A DNA stretch of 64,000 nt, from NCBI GenBank assembly GCA_052400625.1, contig JBQTGH010000002.1. One strand, given 5' to 3'. The DNA comes from Thermophagus sp052400625. Lineage in GTDB: Bacteria; Bacteroidota; Bacteroidia; Bacteroidales; Marinilabiliaceae. The notes under the pieces are model-generated. The model made no database searches and had not been told where the DNA came from. It saw only the letters and a list, made by a program, of their open reading frames with translations. Below, one piece after another: positions 17,540 through 26,940 of the stretch (positions within the stretch are counted from its first letter, which is position 1; every line of letters begins with the position of its first letter). A program made the position numbers and the translations under genes.

Positions 17540-19246
17540 TTATCTGCGCAAACGATCTCCGGCATGGCTAAGCACAGAGCCGGTCAAAATGCCATGGTAT
17601 TGGGCGTCATCATTGATAATATCCATAGTTTTTTTAAGGACCTTGTCATCTTTCAGGGCATACTTAATCGCTCCTTCCTGATAGTAGAATCGCTTCAGCA
17701 ATTCATTCCCCAGAAGATCATCCACTTCATCTCTGAAGTGTCCCAGATCAAAAGAGACATCTACATTGAGTTTCTCTTCCAACGCCATAAATTCTTTTTT
17801 ATGAAGCTCATAATAACCTTCACCTTTGGCAGCCTCAACCAGCTTTTTGAAGCGTTCCCGGCTGGCAGAGGTATATTTGAAATCGTCGAGTGAAAGCACA
17901 TAGCCGGTAAAATCGTTATAAATCTCATCGGTCACACTAAATTCCTCGGGAGTAGGAATCGATGTATGTTGGGAACAAAATACATTAGCATACCGAAAGA
18001 TGGTTTGCTGAGCGATCAATGCATAGGCAATGTTGCTGAAGGTGTCGCGGGGAACCACCACGTCAGGAGAAATTCCTCCACCATCAAACACTGTACGTCC
18101 GTTATTGGTTTGATATTCAGAAATGAGGGAATCCGGCACAAACCCGACGCTGCCATCTTCATTTCTGTGTGAATAATCCAAAGCCTGAATACATCTCCCA
18201 CTGGGAATATAATATTTAGCGGTGGTAATTTTCAGCTTGGTGTTGTAGGGCAGGTTACGAGTGGTTTGTACCAATCCTTTGCCAAAAGATCGGCTGCCTA
18301 CAATTACCCCTCTATCCAGATCTTGAATCGCTCCAGCCACAATTTCAGAAGCAGAAGCAGACCCTCTGTTAACCATAACCGCCAACGGAATCACAGTATC
18401 TACCGGCGCTTTTGTGGCTCGGTAAATCTTATCCCATTGTTTGATTTTTCCACGGGTGCTAACCACTTCGGAACCGCGAGGCACAAAGAGATTCACAACT
18501 TTAACCGCTTCATCCAGCAAACCACCCGGATTACCTCTTAAATCAAGAATGATTTTTTCGGCCCCTTGATCTTTAAGCTTCTTAAGCGCTTTTTCGACCT
18601 GAGCGGAACAGTTATGCGTGAAGTTACTGAGAATAATAATACCCGTATTATTCTCCACCATTCCATAATAGGGCACCGGATTGATCTGAATATTTTTTCT
18701 CACAATGGCCATCTCCAGAGGTTTATCCACCCCATATCTTTCAACTTTGACCTTTACTTCGGTATTGGCCGGACCTTTGAGTTTAATGCTGACCTCTTCA
18801 GAATTTTTACCTTTCATATCCTGACCGTCAATAGCGACAATTTTATCGCCTGCTTTCAGGCCAGCTTCATCGGCAGGAAACCCCTTATAAGGCTGGGAAA
18901 TATAAACATAATCATCCATCTGGGTAATGAGGGCTCCAATACCAGCATACTCCCCTGTGGTCATAAAATTGAAATCATCCATCTCGGTTTCCGGGATGTA
19001 GGTGGTATAAGGATCCAGCGATTCCAACATGGCATTAATGGCTTTTTCAATCAACTCGCCCGGATCGGTTTTGTCCACATAGTATGTATTCAACTCACGA
19101 AATAGGGAATAGAAAACATCCAAATTTTTAACGATGGAAAAATTTCTCTCTTCATTACCGGCTGATACAAACCCCAGAGAAACAATAAGACCGATCGCAA
19201 TCCCTGAGGTCCATCCCAACCATTTTTTTCCTTTAAATTTCTTCAT
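17540..19246 (-). CDS. C-terminal processing peptidase, S41 family
   Basis: 568 aa with an N-terminal signal-anchor (about residues 10-28), so it acts in the periplasm. A PDZ domain spans about 95-170 (GIGALI, LKAGDKIVAIDGQ). The tail-specific protease core follows, with GSASASEI containing the likely nucleophile Ser298 and FGKGLVQ containing the base Lys323; their 25-residue spacing equals that of the E. coli Prc dyad. The C-terminal 130 residues are helical and charged. Family members degrade or trim periplasmic proteins at the C-terminus. Monocistronic, with its own terminator (17483-17514). Confidence 0.93.
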   Translation of the reverse strand: MKKFKGKKWLGWTSGIAIGLIVSLGFVSAGNEERNFSIVKNLDVFYSLFRELNTYYVDKTDPGELIEKAINAMLESLDPYTTYIPETEMDDFNFMTTGEYAGIGALITQMDDYVYISQPYKGFPADEAGLKAGDKIVAIDGQDMKGKNSEEVSIKLKGPANTEVKVKVERYGVDKPLEMAIVRKNIQINPVPYYGMVENNTGIIILSNFTHNCSAQVEKALKKLKDQGAEKIILDLRGNPGGLLDEAVKVVNLFVPRGSEVVSTRGKIKQWDKIYRATKAPVDTVIPLAVMVNRGSASASEIVAGAIQDLDRGVIVGSRSFGKGLVQTTRNLPYNTKLKITTAKYYIPSGRCIQALDYSHRNEDGSVGFVPDSLISEYQTNNGRTVFDGGGISPDVVVPRDTFSNIAYALIAQQTIFRYANVFCSQHTSIPTPEEFSVTDEIYNDFTGYVLSLDDFKYTSASRERFKKLVEAAKGEGYYELHKKEFMALEEKLNVDVSFDLGHFRDEVDDLLGNELLKRFYYQEGAIKYALKDDKVLKKTMDIINDDAQYHGILTGSVLSHAGDRLRR

Positions 19247-19371
19247 TGCTTTTAGTATTGATATCGAAAAACGAATATTCTACAAATCACATTACAACGG
19301 TTTCACACCCTAACAAATCGGTAAAACCACCCATCGTAGGGATAAAAAACGATTCATGAACAAGACAGAAA

Positions 19372-21906
19372 TCATGCCAGGGTATGCTCATTCGGCTCTT
19401 TAGTATTCCCGCATTGTTGTTTCTTTTTCCAAATCAGGAAGAGCGCCAATATCACCAGCAATCCACCTCCGATAAAAGCCATTGTGTTGGCCAGATGAAC
19501 CGAAGAGGGTTCAAACCGTAATTCAATCGTATGTTCTCCATCGGGCACCATAATGGCCCGAAGCAAATAGTTCACTCTCTTAATTTCTGTTTTTGTGCCG
19601 TCCACATAGGCATTCCATCCCGCCGGATAGTATATTTCACTGAAAACAGCCACCTTATCACCGACGACCTTGGCATGATACACCAGCTTATCCGGCGCAT
19701 AGTCAATTAACTGAACAGCCCCTTCCCCATTATTGTTTTGGTAATTGCTCCATAGGTCATCTAATCTCTCCGTTCTTATCACCGCCGTTTTATGCAAATC
19801 CACATTTTTAAGGCTTGAAATTTCTTCTTCCGCAGATGAAACGGTTTTAAGGTTATCGACCAACCAGGCCTCTCCAAAATTGTGGGTATTAACCAACGGT
19901 TCCTGGCCGGGATTGTAAATGATATATTTGGTATTCAACATATTTAAAACCGGCATTCGGGCCAATAAGTCTAGCGCTCCTTGTGGATTACCACCGTTTC
20001 TGAAATGTCCCAAAAGAATTTGCCAGTTGTTTTGCAGGTAATAATCAATAATATCCTGGTAAATGCGCAATTTTGCACCATGATAACCTCCAATGGAATG
20101 GTGATAATAGGAGGTATTCACCTCTGTAAACGGGTTACGGTAGATGGAAAAAACCCTGAAGTAAGGATCCTCATCTTTCAAAATAAATTTATCCGCAGTC
20201 GTTTTTTCAAACTGATTTTCAACCTGTCTTGGCGGCACAAAATCATCACTGCTCAAATAGCGTTTATCCACAGCCCAAAGATCAATCAAGACCAGAATGG
20301 TGAGACCGGGGAGAATATATTTTTTTGAAATTCGGTTGGTGGCATACAACCACAGAGAGCCACTACCCAATAAAATAAAAAAGAAAGATCTCAAGGCATC
20401 CGATTTAAGCAGCGTCATTCTGGCACTTTGCATATTCTGAATTACCAAATCTATTACCGCTGCCTGATCCGGCAGATTCCTTTTTTGTTGAGCCAGGGCC
20501 TTGGCCTCTTCCGAACTAATAAATTTGAAAAATAAATCGGGAAAGAGATACAGGAACAGCGCCACACCCCCGGTTAACCCGAATGCTGCCAGAAACTTAC
20601 CGCTTTGTTCGCGAATAAAAGCGGGGTTATCAACCAGCTTTTTAAGTCCAAGGAGTCCAAGAAGCGGAATGGTAACGGAAGCGATCACGAGGGTCATCTC
20701 CACAGTCCGAAACTTATTATAAAGCGGAAAATAATCGAACATAAAATAGTTAAACCATTCCAGATTCTTTCCCCATGCCAAAAGGATGGAAAGAATGGTG
20801 GCAGCCACCAACCACCACTTTTCTGGACCATTGTAAAAAAAGAGCGCCAACACGAAGAAAAAGCAGATGAGAGCTCCCACATAAACCGGTCCGGAAGTAA
20901 AAGGCTTACTGCCCCAGTATTGCGATTGCCCGCCAACGATATCCTTCAGTCTGGGGTCCACCTCTTCCATTGCCCGTGCACTCTTAGAAAGGGCTTCGGA
21001 TGCACCGCCCATCACGTTAGGAATCATCAGGCTCAGGGTCTCCCCTTTTCCATAGCTCCATGCGAAGGCATAATCCCTGTCCAAACCCTTAGTGTTATAT
21101 TCTTTTTCTCCGGAGGTCGTTTTGAGTTCCGAAGGACCTCTGATACTAAATTTGCCATACTCATAGGTAGGCAATAAGTGTGGAAGGTTAGGAAGTATGG
21201 CCAGAATCGCCGCACCGACCAATATCAATGCCCTGTAAAGGAAATCGTTAAGCTGACCATTTTTGATGGCATAAATGAAGCGGCTGATCATTAGGACCAA
21301 AACCAAAATAAAGAGATAATAAGTTATTTGCACATGATTATAGGCAATATGCAACCCCAGTGTCACAGCAGTGAAGAGTGCCCCGATCCATTTATTGACG
21401 TTAAGGGTATATAAAATTCCTGCAATCACCGGTGCCATCAAAGCTATGGCATAAGCCTTGGTAATATGCCCCGCAATAATGATTATAATATTATAGGATC
21501 CAAAAGCAAAGGCAACCGCCCCTAAAAGAGATAACCAACGTCCCGCCTTCAGACTGCGAAGCAATACAAAAAAGCCCAAAAGGTAGAGGAATAATATGGC
21601 CACCGTATAAAATGGTAGTCCAACTCGAAAAACGCGGTTTAAATAACTAAAAATATTGGCTGAAGAATCTCCTTTGATCTGATAGGCAGGCATCCCCCCG
21701 AACATGGAATTGGTCCAAAAGGAATGGTGTCCGGTTGTTTTTTCATATTCAATAAGTTCCTTTGACATCCCTAAAGCATGAAGATTGTCCATCTGTGGCA
21801 ACTCATAACCTTTAAGCACCGGACTGAAATAGGCAAAACTCAGCACAACAAATAGTACAATAACACCCGCAAAATTTAGTAACGGCTTAAACCTTTGAAA
21901 ATTCAT
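19372..21906 (-). CDS. YfhO-family membrane protein
   Basis: 844 aa with about a dozen transmembrane helices in the first 540 residues, a large extracytoplasmic domain (about 545-800) and a last helix (IGGGLLVILALFLIWKK) before a short charged tail. The family signature near the end, SEIYYPAGWNAYVDG, is present. YfhO proteins are GT-C-like membrane proteins; in Gram-positives they modify lipoteichoic acid with sugars, but in Bacteroidota the role is not known to me. The gene is alone on its transcript; its start codon lies 26 bp from repeat copy B, in an arrangement also seen at acyP. Confidence 0.88.
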   Translation of the reverse strand: MNFQRFKPLLNFAGVIVLFVVLSFAYFSPVLKGYELPQMDNLHALGMSKELIEYEKTTGHHSFWTNSMFGGMPAYQIKGDSSANIFSYLNRVFRVGLPFYTVAILFLYLLGFFVLLRSLKAGRWLSLLGAVAFAFGSYNIIIIIAGHITKAYAIALMAPVIAGILYTLNVNKWIGALFTAVTLGLHIAYNHVQITYYLFILVLVLMISRFIYAIKNGQLNDFLYRALILVGAAILAILPNLPHLLPTYEYGKFSIRGPSELKTTSGEKEYNTKGLDRDYAFAWSYGKGETLSLMIPNVMGGASEALSKSARAMEEVDPRLKDIVGGQSQYWGSKPFTSGPVYVGALICFFFVLALFFYNGPEKWWLVAATILSILLAWGKNLEWFNYFMFDYFPLYNKFRTVEMTLVIASVTIPLLGLLGLKKLVDNPAFIREQSGKFLAAFGLTGGVALFLYLFPDLFFKFISSEEAKALAQQKRNLPDQAAVIDLVIQNMQSARMTLLKSDALRSFFFILLGSGSLWLYATNRISKKYILPGLTILVLIDLWAVDKRYLSSDDFVPPRQVENQFEKTTADKFILKDEDPYFRVFSIYRNPFTEVNTSYYHHSIGGYHGAKLRIYQDIIDYYLQNNWQILLGHFRNGGNPQGALDLLARMPVLNMLNTKYIIYNPGQEPLVNTHNFGEAWLVDNLKTVSSAEEEISSLKNVDLHKTAVIRTERLDDLWSNYQNNNGEGAVQLIDYAPDKLVYHAKVVGDKVAVFSEIYYPAGWNAYVDGTKTEIKRVNYLLRAIMVPDGEHTIELRFEPSSVHLANTMAFIGGGLLVILALFLIWKKKQQCGNTKEPNEHTLA

Positions 21907-21932
21907 TAGTATATAATTTATCTAAAACATTA

Positions 21933-22033
21933 GTCGAATGGACCCGGTATGATCCTATTTTTTACAATGTCTTTACCAAAAGGAACGTGACAAGCAGAGA
22001 TAACCACTATGGTCATGCTCGTTTCATTCGTAC
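21933..22033. repeat. Element copy B (101 bp, inverted ends)
   Basis: It starts GTCGAATGGACCCGGTATGA and ends GGTCATGCTCGTTTCATTCG; the two ends are imperfect inverted complements over about 20 bp. The interior matches copy A. The 26 bases between it and the yfhO ATG (ATAATTTATCTAA..CATT) match those between copy C and acyP almost base for base. Confidence 0.75.
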
Positions 22034-22068
22034 AATACTTTATGATTTTAAATCGTGAAATATACACA

Positions 22069-22106
22069 AAAGTTTATGAAGAGATTTCGCCTCAAACATA
22101 AACTTT
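22069..22106 (-). terminator. Hairpin, possible terminator of acyP
   Basis: AAAGTTTATG (22069-22078) and CATAAACTTT (22097-22106) form a perfect 10 bp stem with an 18 nt loop. It lies about 100 bp beyond the acyP stop codon. On the minus strand only TTTTG follows, so a classical T-run is missing. Confidence 0.4.
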
Positions 22107-22209
22107 AAATCCGGAACAATCATACTTTTTCGGGCAAACAAAAATTTACCAGACTTCAAAATACTCACCCCAAAATCACTTAACAAGCGGCCATTACGAA
22201 CTGATTGAA

Positions 22210-22491
22210 TTAAAAATCACTACAATGGCGTATCCTAAACCGCGTATAACCAAATACCGGTATTTTTTGAACTATAAAGTCGTCAATACGAGCATGTAAT
22301 GATCCTCTGCGACAGGCTGCCAAAAATCTATCCAACTGCATTTCATCCCCCTCTGCATCAATTTCCACATTCTCGCCCGGTAAATTTTTAACATACCCCT
22401 TAATCCCAAAATGAAGCGCCTTCTCCTGCACAAAATACCTAAATCCTACCCCTTGGACTCTCCCACTAATGATCACTCTGACACGTTTCAT
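22210..22491 (-). CDS. acyP: Acylphosphatase
   Basis: A small cytoplasmic enzyme of 93 aa that hydrolyses acyl phosphates. Both catalytic residues are visible: the Arg of GRVQGVGFR (about residue 21) and the Asn of GYVKN (about residue 39). The length is normal. ATG 22491 is chosen over a TTG one codon upstream. It is a single-gene unit; repeat copy C begins 26 bp before the start codon. Confidence 0.93.
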   Translation of the reverse strand: MKRVRVIISGRVQGVGFRYFVQEKALHFGIKGYVKNLPGENVEIDAEGDEMQLDRFLAACRRGSLHARIDDFIVQKIPVFGYTRFRIRHCSDF

Positions 22492-22516
22492 CAATATAAA
22501 ATTTATCTAATTCATT

Positions 22517-22599
22517 GGTCGGAAGGAACTCGCATGACCATGAGTTTATACATGTTCTTGCTGTGGCAAACTTAGTGGGTCACGCTCGTTTCATTCGTA
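22517..22599. repeat. Element copy C (83 bp, inverted ends)
   Basis: It starts GGTCGGAAGGAACTCGCATG and ends GGGTCACGCTCGTTTCATTC; the ends are imperfect inverted complements. The interior is shorter than in A and B and less alike. The flank toward acyP (AAATTTATCTAATTCATT) repeats the one at copy B. Confidence 0.75.
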
Positions 22600-22924
22600 T
22601 AAAATTTATCCATTAATGCTCCTCGCAAACAGGTCTTTATTATATGGCTCTCCCCCGAAAAGAAAAGGCAACTCCCTATAATTCCCGGGCAAGAAACAAA
22701 AAGTATTACCATAGCGTTCAAGTCGCAAATGATTGAAGCGACTGATGCAACGAAAACGTCTCAACTCCCCCTGAAAAAGTACTAGAATGAAAATGAGATT
22801 GAAAAAATAAACTGCAATAATTCCGGTCTAAAGGCCATCGCATCATCACAAGCAGCCATTATCAGCCAGCACATCATAAAGTCAGCAAACAATTGAATTA
22901 TTGCAGGCAATTAATATTTCAGGG
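22600..22924. other. Intergenic region without recognised feature
   Basis: 325 bp between repeat copy C and the cysH stop codon. I see no gene, RNA or clear hairpin here. Confidence 0.5.
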
Positions 22925-23629
22925 TCACCGCTTATGCAGTCCGCACTCTTTACTTTCGGGATTTTCCCACCACCATCTACCGGCACGGACATCTTCTCCC
23001 GGTTCAATGGCACGGGTACACGGCAAGCAACCGATGCTTGGGAAGCCCTTATCGTGCAACGGATTATAAGGGACTTTATTTTCTTTAATATAGTCCCAAA
23101 CCTCTTTTTCAGACCAGTGAGCCAAAGGATTAACTTTAATTAATCCATTGTTATCATCCCATTCCACCACCCGAATGTTTTGTCGGGTAACTGCCTGTCC
23201 AGCACGCAATCCGCAAATCCATGCGTCCAGTGTTTGGAACACACGCTTTAGAGGTTCAATCTTCCGGATATGACAACATTGTTTTCGATTTTCAATGCTT
23301 TCATAGAAAAGATTGATCCCCTTATTATTTACCATCTCTTCCACCTGCTTAAAGTCCGGAAAGAGCACTTCAATTTTAACATTGTATTTTTTATTGGTTC
23401 GATCAATCAAATCATAGGTTTCCGGGAACAATCTTCCGGTATCCAATGTAAAGATGCGTGCATCGGATTTTATTTTGAGAACCATATCGGTGAGCACCTG
23501 ATCCTCAGCTCCCAAGCTGGAAGATAGTGCCACCTTGTTATCATACTCATTTAAAAACCAAGCTATGACGTCCTCAGGTTTTTGATTCTGAAATCGATTA
23601 TTCAATTCGTCAAGTTTCGATTTATCCAT
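22925..23629 (-). CDS. cysH: Adenylyl-sulfate (APS) reductase, CysH family
   Basis: 234 aa of the PAPS/APS reductase family, reducing activated sulfate to sulfite in the cytoplasm with thiol reductants. The nucleotide-binding region starts SSSLGAEDQV (about residue 37). It has the paired cysteines KQCCHIRK (about 117-118) and GCLPC (about 201-204), which ligate a [4Fe-4S] cluster and mark the APS-using subtype, plus the C-terminal catalytic ECGLH. No cysD, cysN or sulfite reductase gene is adjacent, so the rest of the pathway lies elsewhere. A minus-strand TACATTTG at 23766-23773 could be its -7 element, with a leader of about 130 nt. Confidence 0.93.
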   Translation of the reverse strand: MDKSKLDELNNRFQNQKPEDVIAWFLNEYDNKVALSSSLGAEDQVLTDMVLKIKSDARIFTLDTGRLFPETYDLIDRTNKKYNVKIEVLFPDFKQVEEMVNNKGINLFYESIENRKQCCHIRKIEPLKRVFQTLDAWICGLRAGQAVTRQNIRVVEWDDNNGLIKVNPLAHWSEKEVWDYIKENKVPYNPLHDKGFPSIGCLPCTRAIEPGEDVRAGRWWWENPESKECGLHKR

Positions 23630-23808
23630 GTAACAAAAAATCGTTTTATAATTAAAAAATCAGGAAATATTTGCGATGAATAATTGGATACGGGAAAAAC
23701 AATAGACCTATTGTTACCTCTGCATATACCACCTAAACAGATCATCGAAAGATACAGATAAAAGACAAATGTAAAGATTCCCGTTAAAAGGGACAGTTGG
23801 TGGAAACT

Positions 23809-24843
23809 TTATTTTTCTCCAAAACAGACCCCCATGTGCCGTGCTTTCGCCACTAAGCCGTTTTTGGGATCTACCAGGCGAAGGCGACCACCTACTTCTT
23901 CGAGAGGAACTCCAACGATTTCATTGCCTCGGATTCCCACCATCTGTCCAAAACTTCCCTTATTAATCAATTCAACGGCATACGCACCATATCGGGTGGC
24001 CAATATTCTATCGGAGGGTGTTGGACTTCCTCCCCGCTGGATATACCCAAGAACGGTTTCCCGAGTTTCCAGTCCGGTCATTTTTCTAATTTTTTTAGCA
24101 ATATAAGCCCCTGCATTTTTTTTCTTTTTGCCGGTTTTAATTCCTTCGGCGACCACCACAATGGAATAAGGCTTCTTTTTTCGACTTCTGTCAATAAGAC
24201 AATTCGCTACAGACTCCAAATCATATTCTATCTCGGGTATGAGGATAACATCTCCGCCTCCAGCGATTCCGGAATAGAGCGCAATCCAACCGGCATGATG
24301 CCCCATAACTTCAATGACCATAACTCTTTTGTGAGAGTTGGCGGTAGTATGCAAACGATCGATGGCTTCAGTGGCAATATGCAAAGCGGTATCAAAACCA
24401 AACGTTACATCGGTTCCCCAAACATCATTATCGATGGTTTTGGGAATCCCCACGATATTGAGACCTTCCTTGCTAAGAAGGCTTGCCGTTTCCTGGGTTC
24501 CGTTACCACCAATACAAACCAAAGCATCGAGCCCCAGTTCCTTATAGTTTTGTTTTATAAGCTGTGGTTTGTCTGAAACAAGATCCCCTTCCTGGTGCTT
24601 AAAAGGTTTCATTCTGGAAGTTCCCAGGATCGTACCTCCCAAGGTGAGAATTCCGGAGAGTAGCTGTTCGTTTAAAGGAATAACATCTTTTTCGAGCAGG
24701 CCACTGAATCCATTGGCAATTCCAAGTACTTCCATTCCATATTCAACGATGGCCGTTTTTCCTATCCCTCTGATCGTTGCGTTAATACCAGGGCAATCGC
24801 CTCCTGCAGAAAGAATTCCTATTTTCATTTTTTTCGTTCCCAT
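23809..24843 (-). CDS. pfkA: 6-phosphofructokinase, group III type
   Basis: 344 aa; phosphorylates fructose 6-phosphate to the 1,6-bisphosphate in glycolysis. Conserved segments: GGDCPGINATIRG (about 14-26), GGNGT (112-116) and PKTIDND (134-140), which holds the catalytic Asp. In E. coli ATP-PFK the corresponding motifs are GGDGS and PGTIDND, whereas PPi-dependent enzymes usually have GGxD and PKTIDND. This protein has Gly at the first switch position (115) and Lys at the second (135), the mixed pattern of group III PFKs such as the actinobacterial ATP-PFK. I infer ATP use, but not firmly. An in-frame ATG at 24828 is an alternative start. Confidence 0.92.
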   Translation of the reverse strand: MGTKKMKIGILSAGGDCPGINATIRGIGKTAIVEYGMEVLGIANGFSGLLEKDVIPLNEQLLSGILTLGGTILGTSRMKPFKHQEGDLVSDKPQLIKQNYKELGLDALVCIGGNGTQETASLLSKEGLNIVGIPKTIDNDVWGTDVTFGFDTALHIATEAIDRLHTTANSHKRVMVIEVMGHHAGWIALYSGIAGGGDVILIPEIEYDLESVANCLIDRSRKKKPYSIVVVAEGIKTGKKKKNAGAYIAKKIRKMTGLETRETVLGYIQRGGSPTPSDRILATRYGAYAVELINKGSFGQMVGIRGNEIVGVPLEEVGGRLRLVDPKNGLVAKARHMGVCFGEK

Positions 24844-24920
24844 GTTTCGTACTTTAAGTTCCTTCTAAAAATCAATTTTGGGGCATAATTTTGGACGATC
24901 TTACCGACCCCCTAATAACC

Positions 24921-25781
24921 TTAGGGGTGAAATACCAATAAAGGAATATCGGTATGAAATAATATTTTCCTCGTTATTTCGGGGCTAAATAGTTGAGCAA
25001 TCATATTCCTTTTTCTTTTTGTCATTGCAATCAAATCAATGCCGTTATTGACCACATACTTTTCTAGATCCGGAATAAACTGTTTGCTTATTTCATAATT
25101 AAAAATCATCTTCTGGCGGGGGTAGGTAGCCTTACAATAATCCTTGAAATGTTCAAGTTTAAGTAAATCCTCATTATCGGGTTTGTTATGAACAAACCTG
25201 ATACCGTGAATGACAGAATTGAAAGGGGTAATTAATCGTACCAGTTTATGAATAGAAAGGTAGTCTTTTTCATTGAATTCGGTAATAAATAAAACCTTAC
25301 TCAACTTTTCAAGATCCACTGCCGAATTTGCCGGGACCGCCAGCACTGGAGCTTCGGCACTTTTCATTACATCGCTGGTAATGCTTCCCAACAGTTCTTT
25401 AATGGTTTCTCCTTTACTTTTAGTCCCCATAATAACCACATCGGAATTAAGCTCTTTACAAACGTCAACGATGACTTCCTCGGGATAGCCGAATTCAAAT
25501 CTGCTTTGCAAGTCGATCTTCTGGGACTGAATATTGGACACCTTTTTAACAGCAGCCTGGCAAAGACGGTTAAGGCGGTCTCTTGCCTCTTTTTCTCTAC
25601 GTTGAATGCTCTCTTCCGAATTGGGCATCTCAGGAAGCGCATCTTCCTCAATATCCACATATTCTGAAAAACTATGTAGAATGGTGACCTTTGAAGGGAA
25701 ACGTAATGCCAGTGTCAAAGCATAGGTAAGCGCATTGACAGAGTAATCGGTAAACGTTACAGGAACCAGGATGTTTATCAT
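24921..25781 (-). CDS. Universal stress protein, tandem UspA domains
   Basis: 286 aa comprising two UspA-like domains. The first (1-145) begins INILVPVTFTDYSVNAL and has the nucleotide-binding loop GTKSKG..KELLGSITSDV. The second (about 150-286) is more divergent and lacks a clear glycine loop, ending KILFHTDIPLLVFHP. Tandem Usp proteins respond to starvation, redox and energy stress; specific targets cannot be read. Its stop codon lies within a small CCCCTAA/TTAGGGG hairpin (24909-24927) without a T-run. Confidence 0.88.
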   Translation of the reverse strand: MINILVPVTFTDYSVNALTYALTLALRFPSKVTILHSFSEYVDIEEDALPEMPNSEESIQRREKEARDRLNRLCQAAVKKVSNIQSQKIDLQSRFEFGYPEEVIVDVCKELNSDVVIMGTKSKGETIKELLGSITSDVMKSAEAPVLAVPANSAVDLEKLSKVLFITEFNEKDYLSIHKLVRLITPFNSVIHGIRFVHNKPDNEDLLKLEHFKDYCKATYPRQKMIFNYEISKQFIPDLEKYVVNNGIDLIAMTKRKRNMIAQLFSPEITRKILFHTDIPLLVFHP

Positions 25782-25843
25782 AGCTCAAAAGGGGTTTAAT
25801 AAATTACCTGTTTGGGCTTCAAAAGGTACAAAAAAATTAAAAA

Positions 25844-25880
25844 ACCCACATTCTGAAAAAGAGAATGTGGGTCTTTTTTA
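25844..25880. terminator. Terminator downstream of queA
   Basis: ACCCACATTCT (25844-25854) pairs perfectly with AGAATGTGGGT (25862-25872), 7 nt loop, with A-rich sequence on the left and T-rich on the right. It lies 18 bp past the queA stop (minus strand) and separates the queA operon from the usp gene. Confidence 0.88.
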
Positions 25881-25890
25881 ATTGCAATGG

Positions 25891-26940
25891 CTATACAATA
25901 AGCATTGCATCCCCATAGGTTCCAAACCGATATTTTTCCTTAACAGCCGTTTTATATGCTTTCATGATCAGATCATATCCCCCGAATGCGGCAACCATCA
26001 TAAGTAAAGTGGAATAGGGCAAATGGAAATTGGAAACCATCGCGTCCGCCACATTGAAATCATAGGGTGGGAAAATAAATTTATTGGTCCACCCTTCAAA
26101 AGGGTTCACATGACCATTCGTAGAGACTGAACTTTCAATGGTTCTCATAACAGTCGTCCCCACTGCACAAATTCGTCGACGCTCATCTTTGGCCCGATTA
26201 ATAATTTTGGTAGCCTCTTCCGGAATAATAATCTGCTCCGAATCCATTTTGTGTTTGGTCAGATCTTCCACATCTACCGACCGGAAACTTCCCAGACCCA
26301 CATGCAGTGTAATATATGAAAAATCAACCCCTTTAATTTCGAAGCGCTTCAAAAGCTCGCGGCTAAAGTGCATTCCAGCAGTAGGAGCTGCCACAGCCCC
26401 TTCATGTTTGGCAAAAATAGTCTGATAGCGTTCCCGATCTTCCGGTTCCACTTTTCGATTAATAAACTTGGGTAAAGGCGTTTCACCCAGGCTATAAAGC
26501 GTTTTTTTAAATTCTTCATAAGAGCCATCAAACAAAAAACGCAGGGTACGCCCTCTGGAAGTGGTGTTATCAATGACTTCGGCCACCAATTCATCGTTTT
26601 CGCCAAAATAGAGTTTATTGCCAATTCTTATTTTTCTGGCCGGATCAACCAACACATCCCATAAGCGTTGATCTTTATTCAGTTCACGAAGCAAAAACAC
26701 TTCAATTTCGGCACCGGTTTTTTCTTTTTTTCCATACAATCGGGCAGGAAAGACCTTTGTATTGTTAAAAATCAAAACATCTTTCTCATCGAAATAATTT
26801 ATGATGTCTTTAAATATTTTATGCTCAATTTTACCGGTGTTTTTATGGACGACCATGAGCCTCGATTCATCACGGTTGGATGCCGGATGCAGCGCGATTA
26901 ATTCTTCCGGTAATTTGTATTTAAACTTTGACAATTTCAT
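25891..26940 (-). CDS. queA: S-adenosylmethionine:tRNA ribosyltransferase-isomerase
   Basis: 349 aa. QueA transfers and isomerises the ribose of S-adenosylmethionine onto preQ1 at tRNA position 34, giving epoxyqueuosine. Family landmarks include LSKFKYKLPEELIALHPA at the N-terminus, ILVDPARKIRIG-type sequence (VLVDPARKIRIG), PTAGMHFSRELL (about 190) and the terminal region VSNFHLPYSTLLMMVAAFGG. The length is normal. It is the last gene of the ftsX-DUF3098-uppP-truB-queA group, about 190 bp after truB. queD (queuosine precursor synthesis) lies 12 kb away in this window. Confidence 0.96.
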   Translation of the reverse strand: MKLSKFKYKLPEELIALHPASNRDESRLMVVHKNTGKIEHKIFKDIINYFDEKDVLIFNNTKVFPARLYGKKEKTGAEIEVFLLRELNKDQRLWDVLVDPARKIRIGNKLYFGENDELVAEVIDNTTSRGRTLRFLFDGSYEEFKKTLYSLGETPLPKFINRKVEPEDRERYQTIFAKHEGAVAAPTAGMHFSRELLKRFEIKGVDFSYITLHVGLGSFRSVDVEDLTKHKMDSEQIIIPEEATKIINRAKDERRRICAVGTTVMRTIESSVSTNGHVNPFEGWTNKFIFPPYDFNVADAMVSNFHLPYSTLLMMVAAFGGYDLIMKAYKTAVKEKYRFGTYGDAMLIV

